Below are positions 25,221 through 34,926 of a DNA stretch of 50,180 bases, in pieces. Source of the DNA: Acidobacteriota bacterium (lineage in GTDB: Bacteria; Acidobacteriota; Blastocatellia; Pyrinomonadales; Pyrinomonadaceae); the NCBI GenBank assembly GCA_003222945.1, contig QHXM01000093.1:1-50180 (forward strand). Direction: 5' to 3'. The position numbers and the translations under genes are program-made. Position 1 is the stretch's first letter. Every line of letters starts with the position of its first letter. The notes beneath the pieces were generated by a model, which had not been told where the DNA came from, did no database searches, and saw only the letters and a list, made by a program, of their open reading frames with translations.

Positions 25221-25688
25221 CTATTCAAGTTTGCGAAGAACCTCGAAGAGGTCTTCGTTGTCCGGTTGGTCTGAAATATTGTGTATGTCCTTGTAAGCGA
25301 GTTTGCCTTCCTTATCTATGATGAAAAGCGCGCGTTCCGAAATGCCATCCGATTCACGATAAGCATCGTAAGCGCGTGCAACTTCACCTTTCGGATGAAA
25401 GTCGCTCAAGAGATCGTAGGAAAGTCCGCCTAGGCTTTTAGCCCAGGCCGTGTTGCACGGGACGCTGTCAACAGAGATGCCCAGAACCTGAGCATCGTAG
25501 CCTTTGAAGCGTTCAAGGTCAGCTTCATAGGCTGGCATTTGTGCGGTTCACACGGGCGTCCAGGCCAGCGGGTAGAACGCCAGAACGACGTTCTTCTGCC
25601 CACGAAAATCCGAGAGCTTCACCGTCTTGCCTTTCTCAAGATGGCTCTTCAACTCAAAATCCGGGGCCATGTCTCCAACTTCAGGCAT
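25221..25688 (-). CDS. Selenocysteine peroxiredoxin (AhpC/TSA family), in-frame TGA at the peroxidatic position
   Basis: The ORF track begins only after the TGA (25538). Reading upstream in the same frame through TGA 25548-25550 to ATG 25688 gives a normal peroxiredoxin N-terminus: [36 protein letters not shown], and the active-site loop [19 protein letters not shown]. The peroxiredoxin motif is PxxxTxxC, so the TGA lies exactly where the peroxidatic Cys belongs (residue 47 of 155). The rest is typical ([32 protein letters not shown]); Cys78 could be a resolving residue. It should reduce peroxides with a selenol. A stem-loop follows the TGA. A TGA mutation from a Cys codon is the alternative, but the neighbouring selenoprotein makes Sec more likely. 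Confidence 0.9.
25500..25532 (-). promoter_or_regulatory. Candidate bacterial SECIS hairpin for the peroxiredoxin gene
   Basis: Fifteen nt after the UGA the mRNA can form GCCU-A-UGAAGC, loop UGACCUUGAAC, GCUUCA-A-AGGC. This is ten base pairs with one A-A mismatch and an 11-nt loop. The distance and size fit the range reported for bacterial SECIS elements; the loop sequence differs from fdhF. Confidence 0.55.
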
Positions 25689-25810
25689 AAAAAAATAGTC
25701 CTCCTCATTCAAGAGTTTTTGCAAAAGAGCTTCGTCTGTTTTCGGAAAAACTTAGTTAAGGTTACATCTTTGTGGAATTGGATTCAAGACTCGCGTGAAT
25801 CTTGCACAGA

Positions 25811-26479
25811 TTACTCCGCGCTGAAGTGCTCGGCTATCTCTAGCGGGCTTTTGCAAATCAGGTTTGCGCCTGCGCCTCTTAACTCTTCTTCCGAGCCGAA
25901 GCCGTAGGTGACGCCGATTGAAAGGCAGCCGTTCTCCCTTGCTCCGATGATGTCGTACATGCGGTCGCCAATCATCAAGGTCTCGTCGGGCGCTAGAGCA
26001 GTGCTCGATAAGACGTGGCGAATCAACTCAACCTTGTTGTCCAGCTTTCCGCTTAACTCGCTCCCAAAAATTGCGTCGAAATAGTCTGTCAATTGGAAGT
26101 GATTCAGAATCCTCTCCGTGAATACAAGAGGCTTGGAAGTCGCCACGAAGAGTCGTCTTGATGAAGCACTGAGGGCAGAGAGCGTTTCCGGTATGCCTTC
26201 ATAGACTCTGTTCTCGTAGATGCCTGTTTCAGAGAATCTAACGCGGTACAATCTCAGAGCCTCTTCTATCAAATCATCATCATCGGTCTTCATTATCAGC
26301 CCTAGAGCATTGCGTACCGGCGGACCAATGTGAGCGTGAAGCTCTGCCGGAGTTGGACACTCAAGGCTCAATTTTTCCAGAGCGTATTGCAGGCATCGCA
26401 CTATCCCTTCGCTGGAGTCCGTCAGCGTTCCGTCCAGATCGAACAGAATGTTCCTAATCGAATCAAGATTCTTTCTCAT
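25811..26479 (-). CDS. HAD family hydrolase, phosphoglycolate phosphatase-like
   Basis: The 222-aa protein has the HAD motifs in order: NILFDLDGTLTDSSEG (catalytic Asp pair), a four-helix cap (C1), LFVATSKPLVF (motif II Ser/Thr), and MIGDRMYDIIGARENG with Lys upstream (motifs III-IV). It resembles the Gph/PGP group, which dephosphorylates phosphoglycolate and similar small phosphates; the exact substrate is not determined. It lies upstream of the peroxiredoxin on the same strand with a 122-nt gap, and head-to-head with the methyltransferase gene, so the promoters of the two probably overlap. Confidence 0.88.
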   Translation of the reverse strand: MRKNLDSIRNILFDLDGTLTDSSEGIVRCLQYALEKLSLECPTPAELHAHIGPPVRNALGLIMKTDDDDLIEEALRLYRVRFSETGIYENRVYEGIPETLSALSASSRRLFVATSKPLVFTERILNHFQLTDYFDAIFGSELSGKLDNKVELIRHVLSSTALAPDETLMIGDRMYDIIGARENGCLSIGVTYGFGSEEELRGAGANLICKSPLEIAEHFSAE

Positions 26480-26543
26480 GATAAGAAGGTGCGTCTCTTT
26501 CCGAGTTAGCTCTCAAGTTCCCTTTTCTGATTTAATAGCACGG

Positions 26544-27710
26544 ATGGAACGAAGCGTCATTATCACACAACGCGGGGCGGAGCGCGCACGCGCCCGGCAT
26601 CTATGGATTTATCGCAGCGACGTGAGAGATGCTAAGGACATTTCCGGCGGCTCAATCGTGAGCGTGCGCGATGAGCGCGGGCGTTTCGTAGGCCAGGCGC
26701 TCTACTCTTCGCGCTCGGAAATCTCTCTGCGCATACTGACGCTCAGCGATGAAAAGATTGATAAGAGTTGGTGGCGCAATCGTCTGCGCGCAGCGGCGCG
26801 TCGGCGTAAGGGCATTAAGAATGAGGCGAACGCTTATCGTCTGGTCTATTCCGAAGGCGATCTTCTGCCGTCGCTGATAGTTGACGTTTACGACGACGTT
26901 CTTGTTCTTCAAACTCTCTCACAAGGCACGGAAGCTTTGAAAGAGATGTTCGTTGAACTTCTTGCGGAAGAGCACAGCCCGCGCGCAATCATAGAGCGCA
27001 ACGACGTGCGTGTGCGCCAGCTTGAAGGATTAGAGATGCGTGCCGGGTTGCTTTACGGCGACGCGCCAGAAGAGTTGGAGATTGTGCAGAACGGCGTGCG
27101 CTTTCTGGTTCAGCCTCTCGGCGGGCAGAAGACAGGCTCATTCCTGGATCAGCGCGAGAATCGCTTGGCGGTGCGCCGTGTCGCGCGGGGTCGCGCTCTC
27201 GATTGCTTCACCTTCAACGGCGCGTTCGCTCTGCATCTAGCGCCCGTTTGCTGGAGCGTGCTGGGGCTGGACATTTCTGCTGATGCTATCGCCACCGCGC
27301 GCCGCAATGTTGAGTTGAACGATGCGCGCAACGTTGAGTTTCGTGAAGCAAACGTCTTCGACGCGCTGCGCGAGATGGAAGCTGCGGGCGAGAGGTTTGA
27401 CACAATCGTTCTGGACCCACCCGCGTTCGCAAAGAATCGTGCGAGCGTCCGCGCGGCTGCTCGCGGCTACAAGGAGATAAACCTGCGCGCCCTCAAACTG
27501 CTAAACACAGACGGCGTGCTCATGACCTGCACCTGCTCATATCACATGTCCGAGCAGATGTTTCTTGAGATCATAGCGGACGCCGCACATGACGCTCGCC
27601 GCCGCGTGCAGCTTGTAGAAAAGAGGATGCAGGCAAGCGATCATCCAATCCTTTTCAGCGTGCCAGAAACTTATTATCTGAAGTGTGTAATTGCTCGCGT
27701 CCTCGACTAA
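26544..27710 (+). CDS. Class I SAM-dependent rRNA methyltransferase, RlmI family
   Basis: I start at ATG 26544 (MERSVIITQRGAERARARHLWIYRSDV), where the family's N-terminal PUA domain begins; the ORF-track start would overlap the divergent HAD gene. The 388-aa protein then has the RlmI EEHE-like middle region, the SAM-binding loop LDCFTFNGAFALHLA, LGLDISADAIATARRNVELN, and the catalytic motif LDPPAFAKN. RlmI (YccW) methylates C5 of a cytosine in 23S rRNA; RlmK/L relatives differ, so the exact target base is inferred. The C-terminal end lies 20 nt before hairpin H9. Confidence 0.9.
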   Translation: MERSVIITQRGAERARARHLWIYRSDVRDAKDISGGSIVSVRDERGRFVGQALYSSRSEISLRILTLSDEKIDKSWWRNRLRAAARRRKGIKNEANAYRLVYSEGDLLPSLIVDVYDDVLVLQTLSQGTEALKEMFVELLAEEHSPRAIIERNDVRVRQLEGLEMRAGLLYGDAPEELEIVQNGVRFLVQPLGGQKTGSFLDQRENRLAVRRVARGRALDCFTFNGAFALHLAPVCWSVLGLDISADAIATARRNVELNDARNVEFREANVFDALREMEAAGERFDTIVLDPPAFAKNRASVRAAARGYKEINLRALKLLNTDGVLMTCTCSYHMSEQMFLEIIADAAHDARRRVQLVEKRMQASDHPILFSVPETYYLKCVIARVLD

Positions 27711-27730
27711 CAGCTGACCGCGAGAGAACC

Positions 27731-27815
27731 AGACCGCGAAAGACGCTAAAGACGCTAAAGAAAAAAGAGAATTGCCATATTCTCTCTTCAACTCTTTCGC
27801 GTATTTCGCGGTCTA
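27731..27815. repeat. Nonad-unit intergenic hairpin (H9)
   Basis: The left arm 27731-27752 and right arm 27793-27814 match at 20 of 22 as inverted copies. The left arm continues as GACGCTAAA repeats of 9 nt. It fills the convergent gap between the methyltransferase and the protease, and the protease stop codon (27813-27815) lies in the right arm. Confidence 0.88.
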
Positions 27816-29531
27816 GCCCTGAGATGCGTTGTTGCGTGTGCTGTCGGCGAGGCGCTTGGCCTCTGGTAGGGCGTCAATTGCTCGAATAATCTGCGGGTCG
27901 CTGTCTAATAGTACGCGTGCGCCTGCGTCGCTCGCATAAGCGGCTGTGACCATTTCGTCGCGTATGCGAAGTTTCACGAAATCCAGTTCCTCATCAATCT
28001 GTGCGGAAGTTATTCCAAGATTGCCGTCGCGCTGAACGAAGTCGCGGAAGGCTTGCACGACCTTGTCTGTGATTGGGTAATCGGTGGAGCGCAAATTGTG
28101 ATCGTAGTCTGTTTTTTCGATGCGATAAGATTCGAGTCCTTGAATCTGGCCTGCTGCCAACTGGCGCGTGAAGAAGAAAGCGGCTTCGGCTATGCGCGCG
28201 CGAAGCGGCGTTACCTGAAGCGGCTTGACCTCTATGTCGGGCGTGATGCCGCCGCCGCCGTAGAAGACGCGGCCTGCGGCTGTCGTGACGGGCGGACCTG
28301 CGGGCGTCGGCGTAGGCACAGGCGTAGGCGTTGGTGTAGAGAGCGCAGGGTCAATCGCTTTCTGTGCGGGCGCGTGTGTCGTGTGTGCTGGCGGAGTCTC
28401 TTCGTCCTCTTCATCGCGCTTAACGTAATAATCGTAGAGCGAGCCGCTTGAGTAGTCGCGTTGAAGAGAGCGACCATAAGGCGTGTAGTATCTGGCTGTA
28501 GTCAACGTCAGTCCTGCGCCGTAATCAAGCTCGAAGATACCCTGAACCAATCCCTTGCCGAAGCTGGTCTGGCCGACGATGAGCGCGCGTCCCAAATCCT
28601 GAAAAGCGCCCGCGACAATTTCAGACGCGGAGGCAGAGTTGTGGTTGATTAGAACGACGAGCGGAAAATCTTCCGGCTCTGTTCCCGTTGAGCGATAGAT
28701 GTAAGGCTCTTTGTGCTCGACGCGACCGCGAATGGAGACTATGGGTTGGCCGCGCTGTAAGAATTCGCTTGCGACTTCAATCGCCTGATTCAAAAGACCG
28801 CCAGGATTTCCGCGAAGGTCCAAAACGACCTGACGCATCCCCTGAGCCTTCAACTTCGTCATGGCCTCGCGCAACTCATCGCCCGTCGTCTGTTGAAAGC
28901 CTCCGGTCAATCCTATGTAGCCTGTGCCCGGACGAATCATGTAGGCATTGCGAATCGAAGGCAGCGGAACAGATTCGCGCACGATTGTAAATGTGAGTGG
29001 TCCGGGCACACCTGCTCGCTCAATCTTGATCGTCACAGACTCGCCGCGTTCTCCGCGAACGTTCTTAGAGACCTGCTCGCTAGACCAATCGCGCGCGTCC
29101 TTGCCATCAACTTCAATGATGCGGTCGCCGTAGCGAAGACCTGCGCGCGCAGCCGGTGTGCCCTGGACCGCAGACTGAACATAAACGCCATCGCGGTGGC
29201 GAAGGATTGTGACGCCTATTCCTGTCAGGTGCGAGTCCTTGTCTTCCTCCAGCTTTCTGAATTCTGCGGGCGGAAAGAAGATGGAGTGCGGGTCCAGCGT
29301 GGAGAGCATTCCCTGAATAGCTGCCTGAGTAGCCTTTTCGTAATCAACGTCGCCAGCGTATTCGTCCGATATAACTTCGACGGCTTCCTGATAATTTTTT
29401 ACTACATCATGGCTTGCAGGCGCTGCCCCCCAAGTGCCTGCGACTCGCTTCCTGAAGATGTCAACCGTGCCTCCGACGAGCGTCGCCGAGATGATAACGA
29501 TCAGAGCAATTATTCCGAACTCTTTCGACAT
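27813..29531 (-). CDS. S41 family carboxyl-terminal processing peptidase (CtpA-like)
   Basis: The 572-aa protein has an N-terminal membrane helix/signal anchor (GIIALIVIISATLVGGTVDIF), so it acts outside the cytoplasm. A tail-specific protease N-domain follows (YQEAVEVISDEYAGDVDYEK, GMLSTLDPHSIFFPP). The PDZ domain is at about 95-175 (GIGVTILRHRDGVYV, PAARAGLRYGDRIIEVDG). The S41 core has VLDLRGNPGGLLNQAIEVASEFL, the catalytic Ser in NHNSASASEIVAGAFQD and Lys in GQTSFGKGLVQ. A Pro/Thr-rich insert (PTPTPVPTPTPAGPP) near residue 410 precedes the C-terminal GGITPDIEV segment. It cleaves C-terminal tails of exported proteins. Its stop codon lies within hairpin H9. Confidence 0.93.
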   Translation of the reverse strand: MSKEFGIIALIVIISATLVGGTVDIFRKRVAGTWGAAPASHDVVKNYQEAVEVISDEYAGDVDYEKATQAAIQGMLSTLDPHSIFFPPAEFRKLEEDKDSHLTGIGVTILRHRDGVYVQSAVQGTPAARAGLRYGDRIIEVDGKDARDWSSEQVSKNVRGERGESVTIKIERAGVPGPLTFTIVRESVPLPSIRNAYMIRPGTGYIGLTGGFQQTTGDELREAMTKLKAQGMRQVVLDLRGNPGGLLNQAIEVASEFLQRGQPIVSIRGRVEHKEPYIYRSTGTEPEDFPLVVLINHNSASASEIVAGAFQDLGRALIVGQTSFGKGLVQGIFELDYGAGLTLTTARYYTPYGRSLQRDYSSGSLYDYYVKRDEEDEETPPAHTTHAPAQKAIDPALSTPTPTPVPTPTPAGPPVTTAAGRVFYGGGGITPDIEVKPLQVTPLRARIAEAAFFFTRQLAAGQIQGLESYRIEKTDYDHNLRSTDYPITDKVVQAFRDFVQRDGNLGITSAQIDEELDFVKLRIRDEMVTAAYASDAGARVLLDSDPQIIRAIDALPEAKRLADSTRNNASQG

Positions 29532-29647
29532 TCCCCGAAACCCTTTCGCCCGCTCTCACACATGAACCCGCAACGGACAAGACAAATATAGCATAGCCAA
29601 TGGCCTCGCGCCGAAACAGGTAAAAGCCGAACGCGTATGATATATTC

Positions 29648-29693
29648 AGTTTCAAGTTTCAGGTTTCAAGTTAACAACCTGAAACTTGAAACT
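29648..29693. repeat. Heptad-unit intergenic hairpin (H10)
   Basis: Perfect 18-bp inverted arms (29648-29665 and 29676-29693) enclose a 10-nt loop. The unit is GTTTCAA/GTTTCAG, 7 nt. The right arm plus a T run ends just before the ATG at 29700, so despite its terminator-like look it sits in the leader of the GT2 gene. Confidence 0.92.
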
Positions 29694-29699
29694 TTTTTG

Positions 29700-30557
29700 A
29701 TGTCTCCATCTCTCTCAATCGTCATACCTGCTTATAACGAGGCGGCTCGGCTCGGCGAGTCCTTGCGCATTGTGTTTGAGTATCTGAATAAGCAGCGGCC
29801 TGAAACGGAAGTGATAGTGGTTGACGACGGATCGAGCGATAATACTGCGGATGTAGCCGAGAAGAGTTTTGAGGGACGTGGGGGCGTGGACGCTGAGCTT
29901 ATTCGCGTGCGAGAGAATCGAGGCAAAGGTTATGTCGTGCGCAAAGGTTTGCTCGCCGCACGCGCGCCCGTGGCTCTCTTCACAGATGCGGACCTCTCGA
30001 CGCCTATAACTGAAACTCCGAAACTCATCGCGCCGATTGAGCGCGGAGAGTATGACCTGACCTTCGGCTCGCGTGCGCTTGATAGAAGCTTGATAGGCGT
30101 GCATCAACCCTGGCGGCGCGAGCAGGGCGGGCGCGTCTTCAACCTGATTGTGCGACTCGCAACGGGGCTTCCCTTCTGGGACACTCAATGCGGCTTCAAG
30201 GCTTTCCGCCTAAACGTCTGCCGACCGATTCTGGAAGCCGCTACGATTGACCGCTTCGGGTTTGACGTTGAACTGATCTTTCTTGCTTATCTTGCCCAAC
30301 TCTCTTTGAAAGAGACGCCTGTGCGCTGGAATCATAACGAAGGGAGCAAGGTGAGCGTTGCGCGCGATAGCTGGCGCATGTTCAATGAAGTTCGATTGAT
30401 TCGCCGCAGGGCGCGGGCTGGCTTGTATGATGAAGCAATCGCTGCGGCGCGCACAGGGGCAAAAGATAGAGAGCGCGAACTGCACACTTCAGCGCCGCCA
30501 TCAACAGACAAGGGCACGCAGCGCAGAGTTGCAAGCTCTTTCAAAGCGGATGCCTGA
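29700..30557 (+). CDS. Glycosyltransferase family 2, dolichyl-phosphate glucosyltransferase-like
   Basis: I start at ATG 29700 (MSPSLSIVIPAYNEAARLGESL); the upstream part of the ORF translates the hairpin. The 285-aa protein shows the GT-A motifs VVDDGSSDNT, a nucleotide-sugar/metal-binding ALFTDADLSTP (DXD-type), and TFGSRALDRS, then FWDTQCGFKAFR and FDVELIFLA, typical of the DPG/DPM synthase group that transfers a sugar from a nucleotide to polyprenyl phosphate. No C-terminal membrane helices are seen, so it is probably peripheral to the membrane. The last 25 residues are polar and poorly conserved. pdxJ follows on the same strand after 46 nt. Confidence 0.9.
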   Translation: MSPSLSIVIPAYNEAARLGESLRIVFEYLNKQRPETEVIVVDDGSSDNTADVAEKSFEGRGGVDAELIRVRENRGKGYVVRKGLLAARAPVALFTDADLSTPITETPKLIAPIERGEYDLTFGSRALDRSLIGVHQPWRREQGGRVFNLIVRLATGLPFWDTQCGFKAFRLNVCRPILEAATIDRFGFDVELIFLAYLAQLSLKETPVRWNHNEGSKVSVARDSWRMFNEVRLIRRRARAGLYDEAIAAARTGAKDRERELHTSAPPSTDKGTQRRVASSFKADA

Positions 30558-30603
30558 AGTTAAGCAGTTGACCTTTTCTTTAACTAACATCTAACCTCTG
30601 CTT

Positions 30604-31362
30604 ATGACTGCACGACTCAACGTCAACATAGATCACGTCGCAACCGTTCGTCAGGCGCGGCGCGCTCCTGAGCCTTCAATCGTCGCTGCGGCAATGCTCT
30701 GCGAGCAGGCCGGAGCGGACGGCATCACGATTCACCTTCGCGGCGACCGTCGCCATATTCAGGACAACGACCTTTACGCTCTTCGTCAAACGGTTACGAC
30801 TTACTTGAACGTCGAGATGGCCGCGAACGAAGAGATGATGAAGGTCGCTCTCGACAATCTTCCAGATGCCGTCACGCTCGTTCCAGAAAATCCGAACGAG
30901 ATTACAACCGAAGGCGGCCTTGACGCTCGCGCGAATCTCTCAATCGTTCGTGCGGCGGTTCATCGCCTGCGTGAAGGAGGCATCATCACAAGCCTCTTCA
31001 TAGACCCGGACCCGCAGCAGATCGAAGTCGCGCACGAAATCGGCGCGCAGCAAGTTGAACTCTGCACGGCTGAGTATGCGGAAGCAACTCTGGGCGCTCG
31101 CGCCGCGCACAACGAAGGAGCAATGCGAGCCGCGCATGAACTAAGACGATTGCGCGAAGCCGCAACGCTCGCCATGCAGTATGGAATAAGAGTCGCAGCC
31201 GGACACGGCCTCACCTACCGGAACGTCGGCGCGGTCGCCTCAATTGAAGAGATAACCGAATTCAACATAGGCCACAACATTATCTCCCGCGCAATCTTCA
31301 CAGGTTTGGAGCGCGCAGTTTTAGAGATGCGCGAAGCCATCAGGGCGGGCAGCAAGAGTTAG
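30604..31362 (+). CDS. pdxJ: Pyridoxine 5'-phosphate synthase
   Basis: The 252-aa protein is a complete PdxJ TIM barrel. It has [21 protein letters not shown] at the N-terminus, [31 protein letters not shown], the phosphate/substrate segments [15 protein letters not shown] and [27 protein letters not shown], and [12 protein letters not shown] and [14 protein letters not shown] near the end. It condenses 1-deoxyxylulose 5-phosphate with 3-amino-2-oxopropyl phosphate to pyridoxine 5'-phosphate in the DXP-dependent vitamin B6 pathway. Its length is normal. It converges on ruvB. Confidence 0.97.
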   Translation: MTARLNVNIDHVATVRQARRAPEPSIVAAAMLCEQAGADGITIHLRGDRRHIQDNDLYALRQTVTTYLNVEMAANEEMMKVALDNLPDAVTLVPENPNEITTEGGLDARANLSIVRAAVHRLREGGIITSLFIDPDPQQIEVAHEIGAQQVELCTAEYAEATLGARAAHNEGAMRAAHELRRLREAATLAMQYGIRVAAGHGLTYRNVGAVASIEEITEFNIGHNIISRAIFTGLERAVLEMREAIRAGSKS

Positions 31363-31378
31363 GCTTTCTAAATCTATA

Positions 31379-31440
31379 AACCGAAGGCGACCGTCTCAAA
31401 GCAGCTCCCGATCTGCCTCAAAACAATCGCCCCCGGTTTT
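31379..31440 (+). terminator. Possible terminator between convergent pdxJ and ruvB
   Basis: AACCG-AAG-GCGA (31379-31390) can pair with TCGC-CCC-CGGTT (from 31427) followed by TTTATT. The loop is long (about 36 nt) and the stem is interrupted, so this is a weak call. The region otherwise holds no gene. Confidence 0.25.
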
Positions 31441-31487
31441 ATTCGGCCAGTCAATTATCCCGACCGAAACTTGAAAAGATTTTGAGA

Positions 31488-32534
31488 TTAACTCGCCAGC
31501 GCGCCCGCCTCTCTCTGAGTGGCTGTGACGCCAAGATGCTTGTAAGCTGCGCGGGTTGCGACGCGACCGCGCGGCGTTCGATTCAGAAAGCCAATCTGAA
31601 TCAGATAAGGCTCTATGATCTCTTCTATACTCTCGCGCTCTTCGCTGATTGAAGCTGAGATAGTCCCGACGCCAACAGGCCCGCCATCGAATTTTTCGAT
31701 AATCGCTGACAGCAATCTGCGATCAACTTCGTCAAGACCGAAGCGATCAACTTCCATTTCGTCGAGCGCGCGTCGTGCTACGGCCTGCGTGATTCGTCCA
31801 TCGCTCAGAACTTCGGCGTAATCGCGCACGCGGCGAAGAAGACGATTGGCGATGCGCGGTGTGCCTCTTGCGCGCCGCGCTATCTCGCGTGCGCCGCTCG
31901 CTTCGATCTCAACGCCAAGGATTTCAGCAGAGCGGTGAATGATGATCTCAAGGTCTTTCTGCGAGTAGAAATCAAGGTGCTGGATGATGCCGAAGCGTCC
32001 GCGCAAAGGTGCTGTGATGAGTCCGGCGCGCGTAGTAGCTCCGACGAGAGTGAATTTCGGAAGCTCTAATTTTATAGAACGCGCGGCAGTTCCCTGACCG
32101 ATCATCACATCGAGTTGATAATCTTCCATCGCAGGATAGAGCACTTCTTCTATCTGCGGGCGAAGACGATGAATCTCGTCTATGAAGAGAACCTCGCCTT
32201 CCTGCAAATTCGTTAGAAGCGCCGCCAGGTCGCCGCCGCGCTCAATCGCTGGAGCGCTGACGCTCTTTAAGGGCGCGTCCATTTCTGCCGCGATGATGTT
32301 GGCGAGTGTAGTCTTGCCCAATCCCGGCGGACCATAAAATAGAACGTGGTCGAGCGCTTCGTGGCGCGCACGCGCGGCCTTCAGAAAAATCCTCAGATTG
32401 CTGGTGACCTTCGTCTGCCCTATGTACTCATCCAGGCGACGCGGGCGAAGGCTCTGCTCGACCTGTATATCTTCGGGCGTAGCCTCGCCTGAAACGGGGC
32501 GCGGACTTTCTGCTTCTGCTATGACTTGCGACAT
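31488..32534 (-). CDS. ruvB: Holliday junction branch migration ATPase RuvB
   Basis: The 348-aa protein is full length: [23 protein letters not shown] at the start, Walker [14 protein letters not shown], Walker [11 protein letters not shown], the sensor/arginine-finger region [20 protein letters not shown], and the C-terminal winged helix ([44 protein letters not shown]). It forms the hexameric motor that, with RuvA, drives branch migration of Holliday junctions. ruvA and ruvC are not adjacent. It is downstream of atpC on the same strand with a 177-nt gap that contains hairpin H11, so it probably has its own promoter. Confidence 0.97.
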   Translation of the reverse strand: MSQVIAEAESPRPVSGEATPEDIQVEQSLRPRRLDEYIGQTKVTSNLRIFLKAARARHEALDHVLFYGPPGLGKTTLANIIAAEMDAPLKSVSAPAIERGGDLAALLTNLQEGEVLFIDEIHRLRPQIEEVLYPAMEDYQLDVMIGQGTAARSIKLELPKFTLVGATTRAGLITAPLRGRFGIIQHLDFYSQKDLEIIIHRSAEILGVEIEASGAREIARRARGTPRIANRLLRRVRDYAEVLSDGRITQAVARRALDEMEVDRFGLDEVDRRLLSAIIEKFDGGPVGVGTISASISEERESIEEIIEPYLIQIGFLNRTPRGRVATRAAYKHLGVTATQREAGALAS

Positions 32535-32633
32535 TCCCTTGAAAAACCCTTCTTGACGATTACCGGACCAACTGATTAACGAGATGCATTATACCGTCTT
32601 TGGGCTGTCGTTTCAAGCATGAAACAAGAAAAT

Positions 32634-32710
32634 AGTTCCAAGTCTCAGGCTCCATGTTCCAAGAGAAAGGTGGTTTTCAACTTGAAACATGGAACTTGAG
32701 ACTTGGAACT
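32634..32710. repeat. Heptad-unit intergenic hairpin (H11)
   Basis: The left arm 32634-32663 and right arm 32681-32710 match at 27 of 30 as inverted copies (GTTCCAA, GTCTCAG, GCTCCAT, GTTCCAA). The right arm ends 1 nt from the atpC stop codon. Confidence 0.93.
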
Positions 32711-32711
32711 T

Positions 32712-33131
32712 TTAAGTGATATTCGGAGCGCCTGTTGCTAATTGTAGTCGCACCACGGAGCGCTCAAGGCGTGCGCGTGCTATCTCAAAATCTTCTTCAG
32801 TCCCTGTAAAAGAGATTAACGTCTTCTCGGCGTGCTCACGCGCAATGCGCGCACGCGCGGCATCGATCTCTTCAGGACGCTCTGCTATCTCAGCAAGCAC
32901 GGAGGCGCGGTCTGCATTGACCTCTACGAATCCGCCGGAGACGAGCAACTTGTGCGTCACTCCGCCTTGCGCGTAGGAGAGAACGCCTGTTTGAAGCTGA
33001 GAGATGAGCGGCGTGTGTCCGGGCAGTATGCCAAGCTCACCGTTCATACCCGGCACGTTCACGGAATCAACAGTTTCTGCCAGCACGCGGCGCTCAGGCG
33101 TAACAACCTCTAATTGAATCTGTTCAGCCAT
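32712..33131 (-). CDS. atpC: F1F0 ATP synthase subunit epsilon
   Basis: The 139-aa product shows the epsilon N-terminal beta-sandwich (IQLEVVTPERRVLAETVDSVNVPGMNGELGILPGHTPLISQL), the VSGGFVEVNADRASVLAE strand pair, and a C-terminal helical hairpin (DAARARIAREHAEKTL...ARARLERSVVRLQLA). It is the central-stalk subunit that couples F1 to F0 and inhibits hydrolysis. It is downstream of atpD with hairpin H12 filling the 76-nt gap; its ATG is 5 nt from the arm with no Shine-Dalgarno sequence. Hairpin H11 abuts its stop codon, so the gene is bracketed by two different hairpins. Confidence 0.95.
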   Translation of the reverse strand: MAEQIQLEVVTPERRVLAETVDSVNVPGMNGELGILPGHTPLISQLQTGVLSYAQGGVTHKLLVSGGFVEVNADRASVLAEIAERPEEIDAARARIAREHAEKTLISFTGTEEDFEIARARLERSVVRLQLATGAPNIT

Positions 33132-33136
33132 AAAGA

Positions 33137-33205
33137 AGTGATGAGTGATGAGTGATGAGTAATGAGTTAAGACAGGCTCTTACTCATCACTCATTACTCA
33201 TCACT
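33137..33205. repeat. Heptad-unit intergenic hairpin (H12) between atpD and atpC
   Basis: The left arm 33137-33160 (AGTGATG repeated) and right arm 33182-33205 match at 23 of 24 as inverted copies. It is the same unit as H5. It runs from 2 nt after the atpD stop to 5 nt before the atpC start. Confidence 0.93.
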
Positions 33206-33207
33206 GC

Positions 33208-34746
<1,539 letters not shown>

Positions 34747-34824
34747 CTAATCAACTCCTCTTGCAATAAGCCATGAAGGCGAAAAATCGGCAGGGTTAAA
34801 AGATGGTCAAGATAGCACAGGGAA

Positions 34825-34926
34825 AAGGCAAAAGTAAAAAGGCAAAAGGTAAAAGGGAAGACGAAAAACTCGCTCTCCCTCTTCTTAACTTTTGCCTTTT
34901 ACCTTTTACCTTTTTACTTTTGCCTT
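34825..34926. repeat. Heptad-unit intergenic hairpin (H13)
   Basis: The left arm 34825-34860 (GGCAAAA, GTAAAAA, GGCAAAA, GGTAAAA, GGGAAG) and right arm 34889-34926 are near-perfect inverted copies. The right arm contains most of the HD-GYP gene's stop codon (34925-34927). Confidence 0.92.

Noticed and set aside
29648-29699. Hairpin plus T run considered as a rho-independent terminator
   Set aside because: It ends at the ATG of the GT2 gene, has an AT-rich stem, and belongs to the heptad hairpin class. A terminator role is possible but not favoured.
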